Shown in pieces: positions 8,102-17,877 of a stretch of DNA of 54,719 bases; the stretch's first letter is position 1; each line of letters opens with the position of its first letter. Below the pieces are notes generated by a model. It was given only the letters and a program-made list of their open reading frames with translations, ran no database searches and was not told the origin of the DNA. Position numbers and translations under genes: made by a program. The stretch is from Candidatus Poribacteria bacterium (GTDB lineage: Bacteria; Poribacteria; WGA-4E; WGA-3G): NCBI GenBank assembly GCA_003635255.1, contig PYJC01000069.1, forward strand, positions 1-54,719, given 5' to 3'.

Positions 8102-8710
8102 ATGAAGTTGCAAATATCTTTTGCGATACTGTTGCTTTTGGCAATGGTGGCATTTGCTGGGTGTTATACGCAACTCGGTTACCATGCGTCTTCAGATTAT
8201 GGTCGGATACACCCTAAACACCATGAAGGTCTAACAAAAGCAGAAACGGAGACGGGGCATACTGACGCAGTAGATTCGGATGCCTCTGAATTAGAGCGCG
8301 CGGATGAAGAGGATTCTGATGGGTATTATGGACGACGGAAGCGGAGTTATCGGACGACGTACGCTGCCCCTTATAGGTACGACTCCTATTGGGTGCCTTA
8401 TGGACCGTATCCGTCCTACGCATACTCACCGGTTTGGTATTATCCGTATCGTCCATTTTACGGATATAGCAGATATTATTATGGATACCGTGCGCCGTAT
8501 TATCGCTACTATAGCGGTTATTATCCTTACAGAAACGTTTATCGGCGGTATCACAGTGGGAGTCGGTATACACCGCTTTCACGGCGGACTTACAAAAAAG
8601 GCGATTTACGGGTTGGCAATCGGCGTTCTCGGAGTTCACGCAGTGTGACTTCACCTTCGCCGAGGTCGAGATCGGAACGACTGCGGGTAAGAGATCAGAA
8701 TAAAAAATAA
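8102..8710 (+). CDS. Tyr/Arg-rich lipoprotein of unknown function
   Basis: 202 aa, ATG at 8102 with AAGGAGG seven bases before it. A lipoprotein signal peptide (KLQISFAILLLLAMVAF then AGC) leads to an acidic linker (DSDASELERADEEDSDG) and a central low-complexity region with many Tyr, Pro and Arg residues (for example YSRYYYGYRAPYYRYYSGYY), then a basic Ser-Arg tail (RRSRSSRSVTSPSPRSRSER). The composition suggests a surface-exposed or cell-wall-associated disordered protein. Tyr clusters can allow cross-linking or aromatic stacking, but that is inference. No family is recognised. It is followed in the same direction by an outer membrane protein gene. Confidence 0.7.
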   Translation: MKLQISFAILLLLAMVAFAGCYTQLGYHASSDYGRIHPKHHEGLTKAETETGHTDAVDSDASELERADEEDSDGYYGRRKRSYRTTYAAPYRYDSYWVPYGPYPSYAYSPVWYYPYRPFYGYSRYYYGYRAPYYRYYSGYYPYRNVYRRYHSGSRYTPLSRRTYKKGDLRVGNRRSRSSRSVTSPSPRSRSERLRVRDQNKK

Positions 8711-8844
8711 TACTATTTCTAAATGTTTATCTCACATTACCAGTTTTCATGGAATGTTTAGTGATGCGGAACAAACTAACAGTTTATTCTACATAAAGAG
8801 GGATTTATTAACAGAAATGGTATAATAATGGAGGAGTTGGAACA

Positions 8845-10137
8845 ATGAAGCGAGCAGTGTATGCGACACTTATGTGTTTATTCGCCGCGATGTGCTTTGT
8901 GTCTATTGGTATGGCGCAGGTCGAAGAGATAGCGATCGGGAATACATTCGGCGTTGGGGCGCGGACGATGGGAATGGGAGGCGCGTCACTTGCACTCGCT
9001 GATGATTTCACCGCGCTCTATTGGAATCCTGCAGGCATGGCACAGATTCAGAAGTTCGAGTTTTTTAGCAGTTTTTCGCATAATAGGGCAAACGCGGATA
9101 CCTATTTCGCTGGTGATGAAACAACAGGGACAAGTCGGTCACAGCTGCGTCCGAATTCTCTCGGATTTGTCTATCCACTGGAGACACGGCAAGGCGGGTT
9201 GGCGGTCGGTTTCGGTTACAATCGTCCACAAAATTTCGATTACCAGACTGCGATTCAAGGGATTGACTCGGGTTCCGGTACCGATTTCAGTGGATTCGCT
9301 GTTGATGAGATGAATATAAACAGAGGCGGCATTGGGATTTGGAGTTTCGGTGCGAGTGTATACGTCACAAAACGGGTACTGGTCGGTGGTGCGTTGGATT
9401 TCTGGCAGGGGAATAGCCTGCATGAATTGGATACGGAAGCAACTGACATCTTAAATGTGGATAATCAATGGTCGCGTTTCAGATACGACGACGCGATTGA
9501 CCGAGAGTACTCAGGCATAGGGGGTCGGATAGGATTTCTCGCGCACCTGACAGATACTATCAATCTTGGATTGACATTCGTCTCGCCTGTTGAATTAGGT
9601 GTCGACGAACTCTGGGATCAGGCGACGGTGGATGTATATGATGATGGAGAAAAGGCGACGGATGCCACAAGCGGTGGGCAGGCATTTGACATCGAACGTC
9701 CATTTGAGGTTGGCGCGGGAATCGCTGTGAAGTTGTTAAACAAACAGCTAATTTTGGCGAGTGATGTCCAACTTACGGACTGGACACAGACGCGCTATGA
9801 TCCAGCACCGGCGGACGACATTCCGAAGGATAATTTTGAAGCGTACTATGCTCCAACATTTCAGGTACGGGTCGGTGCGGAATATCAGATACCTGTGATT
9901 GATACACATGTCCGTTTGGGTTATCTTCTGGATCCGATTCCATTCATTTATGACCTTGATGATGTGGGGACTTTGGACGTACGTAACTTCTTAACAGCAG
10001 GTGTAGGAAAGATCTTTGAAGATTCGCTAAAGTTGGATGTGGCGTATATGCTCGGCACATGGCAGCAGGACAGGAATGGGTTGACGATAGAACGGCTTTC
10101 GCATCGGGTATTCGTTTCTGCTGCGTATCGGTTTTAA
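8845..10137 (+). CDS. PorV/FadL-like outer membrane beta-barrel protein
   Basis: 430 aa from an ATG preceded by GGAGGAG. Signal peptide up to about residue 24 (LFAAMCFVSIGMAQ), then the hallmark of the PorV/UPF0164 and FadL-like families: GVGARTMGMGGASLALADD, YWNPAGMAQ. Alternating-polarity strands follow through to the end, which closes with RVFVSAAYRF, an aromatic C-terminus as in outer membrane barrels recognised by the BAM machinery. FadL relatives take up hydrophobic compounds; PorV relatives act in secretion of other proteins. Which applies here cannot be decided. The gene ends 23 bases before a strong terminator and is probably co-transcribed with the lipoprotein upstream. Confidence 0.8.
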   Translation: MKRAVYATLMCLFAAMCFVSIGMAQVEEIAIGNTFGVGARTMGMGGASLALADDFTALYWNPAGMAQIQKFEFFSSFSHNRANADTYFAGDETTGTSRSQLRPNSLGFVYPLETRQGGLAVGFGYNRPQNFDYQTAIQGIDSGSGTDFSGFAVDEMNINRGGIGIWSFGASVYVTKRVLVGGALDFWQGNSLHELDTEATDILNVDNQWSRFRYDDAIDREYSGIGGRIGFLAHLTDTINLGLTFVSPVELGVDELWDQATVDVYDDGEKATDATSGGQAFDIERPFEVGAGIAVKLLNKQLILASDVQLTDWTQTRYDPAPADDIPKDNFEAYYAPTFQVRVGAEYQIPVIDTHVRLGYLLDPIPFIYDLDDVGTLDVRNFLTAGVGKIFEDSLKLDVAYMLGTWQQDRNGLTIERLSHRVFVSAAYRF

Positions 10138-10159
10138 TTAGTTATCAGTTAAACAGAAA

Positions 10160-10184
10160 CGGGCGGAGTGGATAACTCCGCCCG
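10160..10184 (+). terminator. Intrinsic terminator after the outer membrane protein gene
   Basis: A perfect ten-base-pair stem, CGGGCGGAGT / ACTCCGCCCG, with a five-base loop (ggata), followed by tatatatttt. It ends the plus-strand unit 8102-10137. The stem shares its core with the hairpin at 25668-25687. Confidence 0.75.
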
Positions 10185-10231
10185 TATATATTTTATAGTA
10201 AGACCCGTAATTGCTTATACACTCACAAAAT

Positions 10232-10252
10232 GGCGAGGATACAATCCTCGCC
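10232..10252 (-). terminator. Probable terminator of the ribosomal protein cluster
   Basis: GGCGAGGAT / ATCCTCGCC, nine base pairs around a three-base loop, about 80 bases beyond the rplQ stop. Read on the minus strand it is followed by attttgtg, a short U tract. It would end the long r-protein cluster before it meets the convergent plus-strand genes. Confidence 0.6.
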
Positions 10253-10333
10253 AGCGGTGGGGGGTGTTTGTTCCCTGATAAACTGTAAACTTATTTTCGG
10301 ATTTTACTATAATTAGCGTGCTAATGAACGTTG

Positions 10334-10738
10334 TCAAACAAGTTGGATGTAGCCCATCTGTGTCCCGTCGCCCTTTCGGAGTTCGCCTCTGATGATACGG
10401 GTGTATCCACCGTTGCGATCTTGATAGCGCGGTCCGATATCATCAAAGAGTTTGCGTAGGACAGCGTGCTTGTCAAGAGTGCTTGCTTCTTCACCTCTTC
10501 GGGGCTTGTAATGTAGATCGGCTCCATAGAGCATTTTCGCTGCTTGTCGGCGTGCGTTGAGATCTCCGCGTTTGGCGAGGGTAATCAATTTTTCAGCCAC
10601 TCGCCGGAGTTCTTTGCATTTAGGCAGCGTCGTCCGAATTTGCTCGTGTTCAAATAGCGCGGTAGCTTGATTGCGAAAGAGAGCCTTTCGATGGCTTGAA
10701 GTTCGTCCCAATTTCCTGCCGCGTTTTCTATGACGCAT
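10334..10738 (-). CDS. rplQ: 50S ribosomal protein L17
   Basis: 134 aa beginning [20 protein letters not shown], the invariant start of bacterial L17, and continuing [33 protein letters not shown] as expected. L17 binds 23S rRNA near the peptide exit tunnel. The family ends at about residue 120; the C-terminal [15 protein letters not shown] is intact, with a short extra tail. It is the last gene of the alpha operon, directly after rpoA, as in most bacteria, and is followed by the hairpin at 10232-10252. Confidence 0.97.
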   Translation of the reverse strand: MRHRKRGRKLGRTSSHRKALFRNQATALFEHEQIRTTLPKCKELRRVAEKLITLAKRGDLNARRQAAKMLYGADLHYKPRRGEEASTLDKHAVLRKLFDDIGPRYQDRNGGYTRIIRGELRKGDGTQMGYIQLV

Positions 10739-10771
10739 CGTCTTCCTCCATGTGTGCGTTGTCGTGAAGAA

Positions 10772-11791
10772 TTATATGGGCGGTTGCAGCGGTGCGTCCG
10801 CTGCACTTTCCTCATCGATGTCCGCGTCGTTGACATCGTCCGGGTCCATTCCAAGATGAAGCCCCATGTTGGCGAGTTGTTCTTTGATTTCGTTTAGCGA
10901 AGTCCGCCCGAAATTCTTGTATTCCAACATGTCCTTCTCTTCTTTTGCGACGAGTTCTCGTATGGTTTTAATATTCGCAGTTTCGAGACAATTGCTGGCT
11001 CGAACTGAGAGTTCAAGTTCAGAGACCGGTTTCGCGAGGTAGCGGTTTCTCCGCAGTTTTGCTTCATCGACCTCGGGTTCGGGTTCAACGTAACTTTCAT
11101 CGAATTCTGTAAACAGTTTGATCTGTTGTAGCAGGATATCCGCAGCGCGTGTGACAGCATCCTTTGCTGTGATGGTTGCATCTGTCCAGACTTCGAGATT
11201 AAGTTTATCAAAGTTAGTCATATCACCGACGCGGGTTTCCTCTACCCAGAAGTTAACTTTTTTAACGGGTGAGAATTTAGCGTCGACTGGAATTAACCCG
11301 ATGTCCTGTGTTTGGGGTCTGTGTTCTTCGGCAAGCGAGTAGCCTCTTCCTGTTTGTGCGTGGATTTCTATATCTAACCCTTCGCATTCGTCGAGCGTTG
11401 CGATATGTTGGTCAGGATTTATAATCTCAACGCGTGCATTCGGGCGAATATCAGCGGCAGTGACTTGACCGGATCCATCTGCTTTCAATGTGAGCCGTAT
11501 CGGATCATCAGTTGAGATATTTAGCCGGATCTCTTTGAGATTGAGAATGATCTGTACCACGTCTTCAAGTACGCCGGGAATAGTAGCGTATTCGTGTTTT
11601 ACCTGCGTAATTTGAACTGCCGTAATCGCTGCGCCTTTAATTGAGGAGAGGAGGACCCGGCGTAGTGAGTTACCGAGGGTTGTTCCAAATCCGCGCTCGA
11701 AAGGTTCAGCGGTATATTTTGCGTAATCGGGCCGTAAGGATTCTGTATCAGTTTTCAACCGATCGGGCATTTCTAGCTCGGACCTTATCAT
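10772..11791 (-). CDS. rpoA: DNA-directed RNA polymerase alpha subunit
   Basis: 339 aa. The N-terminal dimerisation domain shows YAKYTAEPFERGFGTTLGNS then LRRVLLSS, the assembly-site signature; the C-terminal domain shows LELSVRASNCLETANIKTI and EYKNFGRTSLNEIKEQL, the helix-hairpin-helix surface that touches UP elements and activators. The start at 11791 has AGGAGA upstream. The tail after the C-terminal domain is acidic (DPDDVNDADIDEESAAD). Standard position between rpsD and rplQ; the gap to rpsD is about 220 bases, wider than its neighbours, and could hold a secondary promoter. Confidence 0.97.
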   Translation of the reverse strand: MIRSELEMPDRLKTDTESLRPDYAKYTAEPFERGFGTTLGNSLRRVLLSSIKGAAITAVQITQVKHEYATIPGVLEDVVQIILNLKEIRLNISTDDPIRLTLKADGSGQVTAADIRPNARVEIINPDQHIATLDECEGLDIEIHAQTGRGYSLAEEHRPQTQDIGLIPVDAKFSPVKKVNFWVEETRVGDMTNFDKLNLEVWTDATITAKDAVTRAADILLQQIKLFTEFDESYVEPEPEVDEAKLRRNRYLAKPVSELELSVRASNCLETANIKTIRELVAKEEKDMLEYKNFGRTSLNEIKEQLANMGLHLGMDPDDVNDADIDEESAADAPLQPPI

Positions 11792-12010
11792 CGATTTCTC
11801 CTATAAGATTAAACTAAGTGTTAAAACGCACATGAACTGAGTGGCACTGCGCTGTCGCGTTGCACATTCGCCTCTCAATTCTATGTTAATGTAGCATTTT
11901 GGACATCCCATGATTTCCGTTTTGAAAATGGGTTCCCATGTGCCTCTTAATGTAGGTGTATTATAGCGTTGCCTATCTGTTTAGGAGACACTTGGGATAT
12001 GAAGATGTAC

Positions 12011-12643
12011 CTATCGGGAGTAAAGTTCAATGATGAGTTGCGTTTCAAGGTCCACGGCAATCTGCTCTACTACAGGTGCCCCTTGAACGCGTCCTTCCAC
12101 TTTGTCTGTATCGATTTCAAGCCATTCAGGTGCGCCACGTTGCTGTGTGTATTCTAATGCCTCCTGAATAGTGGCAAGGTTTCGGCTCCGTTCACGTGGC
12201 GTGATGACATCACCGATTTGCACGATATAAGAAGGAATGTTAACCCGTTTGCCGTTGACAGTGAAGTGATTGTGCTTCACAAGTTGGCGTGCTTGGTTTC
12301 GAGAAGTTGCGAAACCGAGGCGGTAAACGACGTTGTCCAAGCGGCGTTCAAGGAAACTAATTAAGTTCTCACCCGCGATACCTGTTTGCCGTGCAGCTTT
12401 GAAGTAGTAGTTCCGAAATTGTTTCTCAAAAACACCATAAGTGCGTTTAACTTTCTGTTTGGCGCGCAATTGCCGCCGGAAGTTGTCGCGACCTCGGCGC
12501 GGGGGTGTCTGCCCATGTTCTCCGGGTGGATAACTCCGGCGTTCAAAGGAACATTTAGGTCCATTGCACCGCCGTCCTTTCAAAAAGAGTTTTTCACCTT
12601 CGCGTCGGCATAATTTACAGACTGAGTCTAAATATCTGCTCAT
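12011..12643 (-). CDS. rpsD: 30S ribosomal protein S4
   Basis: 210 aa. S4 starts the assembly of the 30S body on 16S rRNA and often represses its own operon. The N-terminal zinc-type cysteines are present (CKLCRREG, then RRCNGPKCSFERR), so this is the zinc-binding form. The S4 RNA-binding module is visible as LERRLDNVVYRLGFATSRNQ, ARQLVKHNHFTVNGKRVNIP. Gene order rpsM-rpsK-rpsD-rpoA-rplQ is the usual alpha operon. The start has GAGG nine bases upstream. Confidence 0.97.
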   Translation of the reverse strand: MSRYLDSVCKLCRREGEKLFLKGRRCNGPKCSFERRSYPPGEHGQTPPRRGRDNFRRQLRAKQKVKRTYGVFEKQFRNYYFKAARQTGIAGENLISFLERRLDNVVYRLGFATSRNQARQLVKHNHFTVNGKRVNIPSYIVQIGDVITPRERSRNLATIQEALEYTQQRGAPEWLEIDTDKVEGRVQGAPVVEQIAVDLETQLIIELYSR

Positions 12644-12661
12644 TCGTTTTCCTCAAATTCC

Positions 12662-13033
12662 TTAAACCCGTCGTCTCTTAGGGGGACGACATCCATTGTG
12701 AGGGATAGGAGTCACGTCTTTCATCAAACTAATTTCGAGTCCGGCTGCAGCGAGCGCTCGTATCGAAGACTCTCGTCCGGATCCGGGTCCCTTGACTCTA
12801 ACCTCTACGCGTTTCATACCGTGATCCATTGCTCTGCGTGCACATGCTTCCGCAGTTTGCTGTGCGGCAAAGGGTGTTGACTTCCGTGAACCGGTGAAAG
12901 TCATGCCGGCATTCGCCCAAGCAACGGTGTTTCCGCTTAAATCTGTGATCGTAATAATTGTATTATTGAAGGTCGCTTGAATATGTGCTATCCCCTCGGG
13001 GACGTTCTTGCGTTCTCTTCTTCTTCCACGCAA
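12662..13033 (-). CDS. rpsK: 30S ribosomal protein S11
   Basis: 123 aa. S11 forms part of the 30S platform near the Shine-Dalgarno helix. Family landmarks: [57 protein letters not shown] and the closing [17 protein letters not shown]. Length and ends are normal. It is separated from rpsM by one of the inverted-repeat elements (13051-13202). Confidence 0.97.
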   Translation of the reverse strand: MRGRRRERKNVPEGIAHIQATFNNTIITITDLSGNTVAWANAGMTFTGSRKSTPFAAQQTAEACARRAMDHGMKRVEVRVKGPGSGRESSIRALAAAGLEISLMKDVTPIPHNGCRPPKRRRV

Positions 13034-13050
13034 AACGATTCTCCTTTCGG

Positions 13051-13202
13051 TTAATAGTTGTCAGTTAACAGTTAACAGTTACAAGAGGTTTTCGATAGTT
13101 CCAAAGTCTCTTAACTCTCACTGCGAGGCAAACTGAAAGATTTTTTCGAAGAAAAAATCGTACTGAAAACTGTTAACTTCCTCTAACTGATGGCTTTTAA
13201 CA
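13051..13202. repeat. Intergenic element with inverted ends, copy 1
   Basis: Begins ttaatagttgtcagttaaca and ends with ctaactgatggcttttaaca, which are imperfect inverted copies of each other. Inside is a perfect hairpin (gattttttc-gaa-gaaaaaatc). It fills the space between rpsM and rpsK. Two related copies sit in other gaps of the same cluster (13608-13756, 23356-23509). Confidence 0.6.
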
Positions 13203-13595
13203 CTAGCCGCTCTTGCGTGCTGCCTCTTTGGCTTTTCTACCGACTGAGATCGTTCTTGCTTTCCCCTTACGGGTACGAGCGTTCGTATTTGTGCGCTGAC
13301 CTCGAACAGGCAACTGCCGACGGTGTCGTAAACCACGGTAACTGTTGATATCCATCAGTCGTTTAATGTTCTGATCGACTTCACGCCGCAAGTCCCCTTC
13401 AATCTTGTAATTTTGAATTTGGTCTCGGAGTTGGCTAATCTCATTTTCAGCGAGACTGTCAACTTTTTTTCCTGGATCAATGTTAAGATCGGTGACAATT
13501 TGCGATGCGGTGTAACGACCAATACCATAAATTGCTGTTAGTGCAATGTCTATCCGTTTGTTTCGGGGTAAATCAACCCCAGCGATTCTTGCCAT
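13203..13595 (-). CDS. rpsM: 30S ribosomal protein S13
   Basis: 130 aa. S13 lies in the 30S head and contacts the 50S subunit and the P-site t[35 protein letters not shown] and [20 protein letters not shown] are the family signatures, the last being the rRNA-binding loop. The basic C-terminal tail is present ([20 protein letters not shown]). The ribosome site is GGAGG. Inverted-repeat elements flank it on both sides, just after its stop and between it and rpmJ. Confidence 0.97.
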   Translation of the reverse strand: MARIAGVDLPRNKRIDIALTAIYGIGRYTASQIVTDLNIDPGKKVDSLAENEISQLRDQIQNYKIEGDLRREVDQNIKRLMDINSYRGLRHRRQLPVRGQRTNTNARTRKGKARTISVGRKAKEAARKSG

Positions 13596-13607
13596 GGATG
13601 CCTCCTT

Positions 13608-13756
13608 TTTAATAGTTATCAGTTATCGGTTATCAGTTAAGAGGTTTGCGAAACGATAGCGTTTTTTGGTAACTGTTATAACCGGTTTGGACAAGGAACG
13701 TTACCAGAGAAAACTCGGAACTCTCCGAAGTTAACTGATGACTGACAATTATTAAA
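13608..13756. repeat. Intergenic element with inverted ends, copy 2
   Basis: Left end tttaatagttatcagttatc and right end gatgactgacaattattaaa pair as imperfect inverted repeats of about 25 bases. It occupies nearly the whole gap between rpmJ and rpsM without touching either coding frame. See copies at 13051 and 23356. Confidence 0.65.
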
Positions 13757-13759
13757 GGG

Positions 13760-13876
13760 TTAGCCCTGTCGTTGTTTGTGCTTCGGATTTGAAGGACAAA
13801 TCACTCGGACAACGCCTTTTCGCTTAATAATTTTACACTGGTTACACATCTTTTTAACAGAAGGTCTAACTTTCAT
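13760..13876 (-). CDS. rpmJ: 50S ribosomal protein L36
   Basis: A 38-aa gene found by reading the minus strand between secY and rps[20 protein letters not shown], then [19 protein letters not shown]. The zinc ligands C11, C14, C27 and H32 of the classic zinc-binding form are in place. L36 is the smallest 50S protein and sits near the base of the L7/L12 stalk. The usual infA gene is not found next to it. Confidence 0.95.
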   Translation of the reverse strand: MKVRPSVKKMCNQCKIIKRKGVVRVICPSNPKHKQRQG

Positions 13877-13902
13877 AATATCCTCTTTTTCAGGTGAAGT
13901 AC

Positions 13903-15237
13903 TTAACGTCGTCTGCCTTTGAGTTTTCGATCTTTTAGGAATCCTTCGTAATGACGGACGGTCAAATAAGATTCGATTTGTGACATTGTATCGAGTACGA
14001 CCCCTACAACAATCAAGATAGAAGCACCATCGACCATGGTTGCTCCGATATTGAGACGTTCTGTGATAATAATCGGAATCACAGCGATAGCAGCGAGGAA
14101 AACTGCGCCCGGCAGTGTGATCCGTGTAAGCGTTGTATTGATGTAATCTGCCGTCTGTTTTCCGGCACGGATGCCGGGGATAAAACCGCCATATTTCTGC
14201 AAGTCCTCAGCCATTTGGACGGGGTTGATTTGCACGGCTGTGTAAAAATACGTAAAGCCGATGATTAACAACGCATAAAGGGTTAGCCACAACGGTGTTC
14301 CCGTATCAACCAGTGCTTGTGCGCCCGTTACCCATCCCCAGTCCCGTGGAAGGAAGCTAAGAGCTGTCGTTGGGAACTGAATAAGTGTAATCGCGAAGAT
14401 GATTGGAATCATGCCTGCTGCGTTCACTCGGAGCGGTAGATGCGTTGATTGTCCGCCAATGACCCTACGTCCGCGAATCTGTCTACCGTATTGTACCGGA
14501 ATCTTCCGAACGGAGAGTGTAATAAAAACGGTCCCCGCGACGGCTACAATAATGAGTCCGACCAGAACCGAGAGGTGTAAAATTCCGAAGTCCGGTCTTG
14601 TGAATAAATTGCCGATAACAGTAGTGACACCGCCGGGTAAGCCTGCGATAATACCGACAGTAATGATTAACGAGATACCTTGCCCAATACCGCGCTCCGT
14701 GATTTGTTCACCAAGCCACATAACGAAGGAGGTGCCCGCTGTGAGGGTTAAGACTACAAGAAAATGCCACCATAAGTTCGGATCTCTGACAATCTCACCT
14801 GCTTGTCCAGTAATGTTTTCTGGATTCCGCAAGACGATACTAATCGTTATACCTTGGATGATACTAAGGATAACAGTTCCGTATCGTGTGTACTGGGTCA
14901 TTTTCTTTCTGCCATCGGGTTCTCTGGAGAGTTTCTCCAAAGAAGGCACGATGACACCGAGAAGCTGCATAATGATTGAGGCACTAATATACGGTTGTAT
15001 ACCGAGTGCGAAAATCGTCATTTGACTAAATGCGCCCCCGGAAAACAGATCGATGAACCCAACGACATTGCCTGCACGTTCCATGAGTTGTTGGAAAAAC
15101 GCTTCAAGTGCCACGTCGTCGATACCCGGGAGTGTAATGTGGGCACCCAAACGGTAAACAATCAAGAGCAGCCCTGTAAAAATGAGACGTTTCCGCAGTT
15201 CAGGGATTTTAAAAGCGTTTTGAAATGCCTTAATCAC
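13903..15237 (-). CDS. secY: Protein translocase subunit SecY
   Basis: 444 aa with about ten transmembrane segments, the channel of the Sec system that exports most proteins of the cell. Starts at a GTG (15237) behind GGAGG. Recognisable parts: [20 protein letters not shown], the plug region [40 protein letters not shown] and the cytoplasmic C-terminal loop [16 protein letters not shown]. As usual it follows rplO; the adk and map genes that often come next are missing and rpmJ follows directly. Confidence 0.97.
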   Translation of the reverse strand: MIKAFQNAFKIPELRKRLIFTGLLLIVYRLGAHITLPGIDDVALEAFFQQLMERAGNVVGFIDLFSGGAFSQMTIFALGIQPYISASIIMQLLGVIVPSLEKLSREPDGRKKMTQYTRYGTVILSIIQGITISIVLRNPENITGQAGEIVRDPNLWWHFLVVLTLTAGTSFVMWLGEQITERGIGQGISLIITVGIIAGLPGGVTTVIGNLFTRPDFGILHLSVLVGLIIVAVAGTVFITLSVRKIPVQYGRQIRGRRVIGGQSTHLPLRVNAAGMIPIIFAITLIQFPTTALSFLPRDWGWVTGAQALVDTGTPLWLTLYALLIIGFTYFYTAVQINPVQMAEDLQKYGGFIPGIRAGKQTADYINTTLTRITLPGAVFLAAIAVIPIIITERLNIGATMVDGASILIVVGVVLDTMSQIESYLTVRHYEGFLKDRKLKGRRR

Positions 15238-15267
15238 TTATTTTATTTCCTCCTCGCCTGTGAACTC

Positions 15268-15744
15268 TTAAGCAGCGTTGTCAGCATTTGCGCGTAATGC
15301 GAGTACTTCGGCTGTGCCGCCTTTGGATTCAATTTTCTCGATCGCTGATTTTGAGAATCGGTGTGCTTGGACTTTCAACTGTTTTTCGAGTTCACCGTCG
15401 CCGAGTATCTTTATCAGTGCGTTTTTGCGTTTAATTAAGCCAGCTTCGCGAAGAGATTCCGGACTTACGACCGCTGCGTCATCAAAAAGATTGAGGGTTT
15501 CGACGTTAATAACATCATACTCAAACCGTTTGTGTGCGGTTCGCCGGGGCCCCCGCTTCGGTAAGCGTCGGACGAGGGGCATCTGTCCACCTTCAAACCA
15601 TGCTGGTATCGAACCGCCAGATCGGGATTTTTGCCCTTTATGCCCCCGTCCGCAGGTTTTGCCCCAACCGGAAGCGTTCCCTCTACCGACGCGTTTTCTG
15701 GAGCGTTTCGCGCCAGGTGCGGGTTTAAGTTCATTCAATTTCAT
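15268..15744 (-). CDS. rplO: 50S ribosomal protein L15
   Basis: 158 aa. L15 is a late-assembly 23S rRNA-binding protein. The glycine- and arginine-rich N-terminal extension is typical: KRSRKRVGRGNASGWGKTCG, RGHKGQKSRSGG, IPAWFEGGQMPLVRRLPKRG. The C-terminal globular part has ALIKILGDGELEKQLKVQAH. rpmD (L30), which commonly sits between rpsE and rplO, is absent: only 75 bases separate the two genes. Confidence 0.96.
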   Translation of the reverse strand: MKLNELKPAPGAKRSRKRVGRGNASGWGKTCGRGHKGQKSRSGGSIPAWFEGGQMPLVRRLPKRGPRRTAHKRFEYDVINVETLNLFDDAAVVSPESLREAGLIKRKNALIKILGDGELEKQLKVQAHRFSKSAIEKIESKGGTAEVLALRANADNAA

Positions 15745-15819
15745 CAGGATTTACTCCGTTCCTTAACCATTTATAGCCAAGCGTTGATGGATGCCGACAA
15801 CCATTCTGAAGTGCCTCAG

Positions 15820-16332
15820 TTAGCGTTTCTTGAGCAGCTCTTCGACGGATAGGTCTCGCAGCCGTGCGACTTCGTTGATATCCTTGAGGCTCTTGAGTCC
15901 GAGCATCGTGGCTTCAGCGATATTTTTCACATTCCGAGAGGAAAGGCATTTTGTCAGTGCGTCTCGGACACCTGCGAATTCGAGGATAGCACGCGTTGCG
16001 TGTCCTGCGATAATACCTGTTCCGGGACTTGCCGGTTTCAGCAAAACTTTTGCGGATTTGAATTCACAGGTAATTTCATGCGGAAGTGTGCCATTAGTGA
16101 TTGGCACCCGAATTAGATTTTTTCGGGCATCAGCGAAACTTTTACGGAGTGCGCCAGCCACTTCACTTGCGCTGCCGAAGCCAATGCCAACAATACCGTC
16201 TCGATTCCCAACAACCGTGAGCGAGTTAAAACTCGGGGTTCGCCGTCCCTTACCGACTCGCATGACGCGGTTGATTGTAATCATGCGTTCCTCAAATTCA
16301 TAATCGTCGGGGTTAATTCTATCTTTCAGCAA
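15820..16332 (-). CDS. rpsE: 30S ribosomal protein S5
   Basis: 170 aa. S5 takes part in decoding accuracy and mRNA unwinding at the entry channel. Landmarks: ERMITINRVMRVGKGRRTPS, FNSLTVVGNRDGIVGIGFGS, and the C-terminal domain LKPASPGTGIIAGHATRAIL. The region GKGRRTPSF holds the loop where spectinomycin-resistance changes occur in other bacteria. Normal length and position in the spc operon. Confidence 0.96.
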   Translation of the reverse strand: MLKDRINPDDYEFEERMITINRVMRVGKGRRTPSFNSLTVVGNRDGIVGIGFGSASEVAGALRKSFADARKNLIRVPITNGTLPHEITCEFKSAKVLLKPASPGTGIIAGHATRAILEFAGVRDALTKCLSSRNVKNIAEATMLGLKSLKDINEVARLRDLSVEELLKKR

Positions 16333-16404
16333 AAAAATCTCCTATCCGGTATACATCCTGTTTACCCGTGTATTTGCGGGAACAGGGACCGGTTTTCGGG
16401 GTAT

Positions 16405-16773
16405 TTAGAACTTCAGTCCCTCTGCCCTCGCTGCTTCTGCGAGAGCTTTTATGCGCCCGTGGTAGAGATGCCCGCCCCGGTCAAAGACTACTACCTCAAT
16501 TTCTTGCTGCTTGGCTTTTTGTGCCAAAAGTGTACCAACGCTCTCCGCTGCCGTTATATTTCCGCCGCTTTCAAGGCTCCCTTTGAGTTCAGGGGACAGT
16601 GTAGAGGCTTCGGTGACCGTCACGCCAAGTTCATCATTAATGAGTTGCGCATAGATGTGTTTTAAACTTCTGAAAACAGCGAGCCTTGGTCTATCACTGG
16701 TCCCGCTAATCTTTTGACGGACGCGTTTCCGGCGCCGTAGATGGCCCATCCGTTTCTTTTTTATAAGTGCCAA
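16405..16773 (-). CDS. rplR: 50S ribosomal protein L18
   Basis: 122 aa starting from a TTG at 16773 with AAGGAG five bases ahead, so the start is well placed. L18 binds 5S rRNA together with L5. Landmarks: [39 protein letters not shown] and [20 protein letters not shown], the conserved end of the family. Gene order rplF-rplR-rpsE is standard. Confidence 0.96.
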   Translation of the reverse strand: MALIKKKRMGHLRRRKRVRQKISGTSDRPRLAVFRSLKHIYAQLINDELGVTVTEASTLSPELKGSLESGGNITAAESVGTLLAQKAKQQEIEVVVFDRGGHLYHGRIKALAEAARAEGLKF

Positions 16774-16866
16774 GGTGTCTCCTTATTATCCAATTATACA
16801 ATAGACGCGCTTCCTATTTCATCAGGCTTTCAAATCTCGCCCTATTACGCGTAAGATATAACAGCA

Positions 16867-17436
16867 TTAGCCAACAGCAGCTTTTCCTTCTTTATCTCGG
16901 ACGCGCTCACCCTCGTAGCGGATACCTTTACAAGGTTTATAGCTATCTGGTTTCCTGATTTGACGAATAGATGCCGCTACCTGTCCAACGAGTTGTTTAT
17001 CAATCCCACTAATAACAACAGGTGTATGTGTTTGACCATCTATCATTTCAGTGGCTTCAACGCTCAGCGTTATTCCTTCGGGAGGCACGTAAGTAACGGA
17101 ATGTGAATAACCAACATCAAGAATCAAATTGTTCTCACGATTGACTTCGGCACGATAACCTGTACCTACCACTCGAAGTTTTTTCTCAAAGCCCTCCGAA
17201 ACACCGGTAACCATATTGGCGATGAGGCTGCGCGCTAATCCGTGCAAGGCTTTATACTGTTTGAGTTCACTTTTTCTTTGGACGGTTAGGACGTTTTCCT
17301 CGAGCGTCACATCGATTCCATCTGGAACTGCCCAATTGAGACTGCCTTTGGGACCTTCCACCTGTACATCACTTGCGTTTAAAGCGATCTGCACCTTCTC
17401 AGGGACTGGAATCGGTTTTATTCCAATACGTGACAT
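16867..17436 (-). CDS. rplF: 50S ribosomal protein L6
   Basis: 189 aa. L6 lies near the GTPase centre, at the base of the stalk. MSRIGIKPIPVPEKVQIALN opens the protein, ALHGLARSLIANMVTGVSEG marks the end of the first repeat domain and KPDSYKPCKGIRYEGERVRD the second, which carries the rRNA-binding loop. Two similar domains, as in the family. A short Lys-Ala-Ala tail follows. Confidence 0.96.
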   Translation of the reverse strand: MSRIGIKPIPVPEKVQIALNASDVQVEGPKGSLNWAVPDGIDVTLEENVLTVQRKSELKQYKALHGLARSLIANMVTGVSEGFEKKLRVVGTGYRAEVNRENNLILDVGYSHSVTYVPPEGITLSVEATEMIDGQTHTPVVISGIDKQLVGQVAASIRQIRKPDSYKPCKGIRYEGERVRDKEGKAAVG

Positions 17437-17475
17437 TCTACTTCTCCCGGTTCATTGAGAGTCATCTGTGAAATT

Positions 17476-17877
17476 TTACCAGACGTAACATAGGACTTCA
17501 CCGCCAATTTTTTCCCTACGACATTGCGGTGTAGTTTTTACACCATTAGATGTCGATAAAATGGCGACACCGAGTCCCCCGTAAACCCTGGGTAGCCTAT
17601 CTGATTTGGCGTAAATGCGTCTACCGGGTTTGCTGATGCGTCTGAGGTTTGTGATGACCTTCTCTTTTTTCGTATTTCCGTATTTCAAATAGATTCTTAA
17701 AATCCCCTGTTTTCCATCTTCAAGTAAGCGATAGTTTCGGACGAAACCTTCTTCTGCCAAAATGCGTGCGATTTCCGCCTTGATTTTTGAAGAGGGGATT
17801 TCAACGCGTTCATGTCCTGCCATATTGGCATTGCGGATACGTGTTAACATATCGGCAATCGGATCGGTCATCGACAT
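17476..17877 (-). CDS. rpsH: 30S ribosomal protein S8
   Basis: 133 aa. S8 binds helix 21 of 16S rRNA and in many bacteria represses the spc operon. [37 protein letters not shown] and the closing GGEVLCYVW, which ends in the conserved Trp, match the family. Next to rpsN upstream and rplF downstream, with short gaps. Confidence 0.96.
   Translation of the reverse strand: MSMTDPIADMLTRIRNANMAGHERVEIPSSKIKAEIARILAEEGFVRNYRLLEDGKQGILRIYLKYGNTKKEKVITNLRRISKPGRRIYAKSDRLPRVYGGLGVAILSTSNGVKTTPQCRREKIGGEVLCYVW

Noticed and set aside
8821..8826. TATAAT as promoter of the outer membrane protein gene
   Set aside because: A start site there would fall inside the ribosome site, leaving almost no leader; probably chance in AT-rich DNA.
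11792..12010. Hidden gene or RNA between rpoA and rpsD
   Set aside because: No frame with a ribosome site; a 62-codon plus frame overlaps rpsD antisense. Direct repeats of cccatg are too short to interpret.
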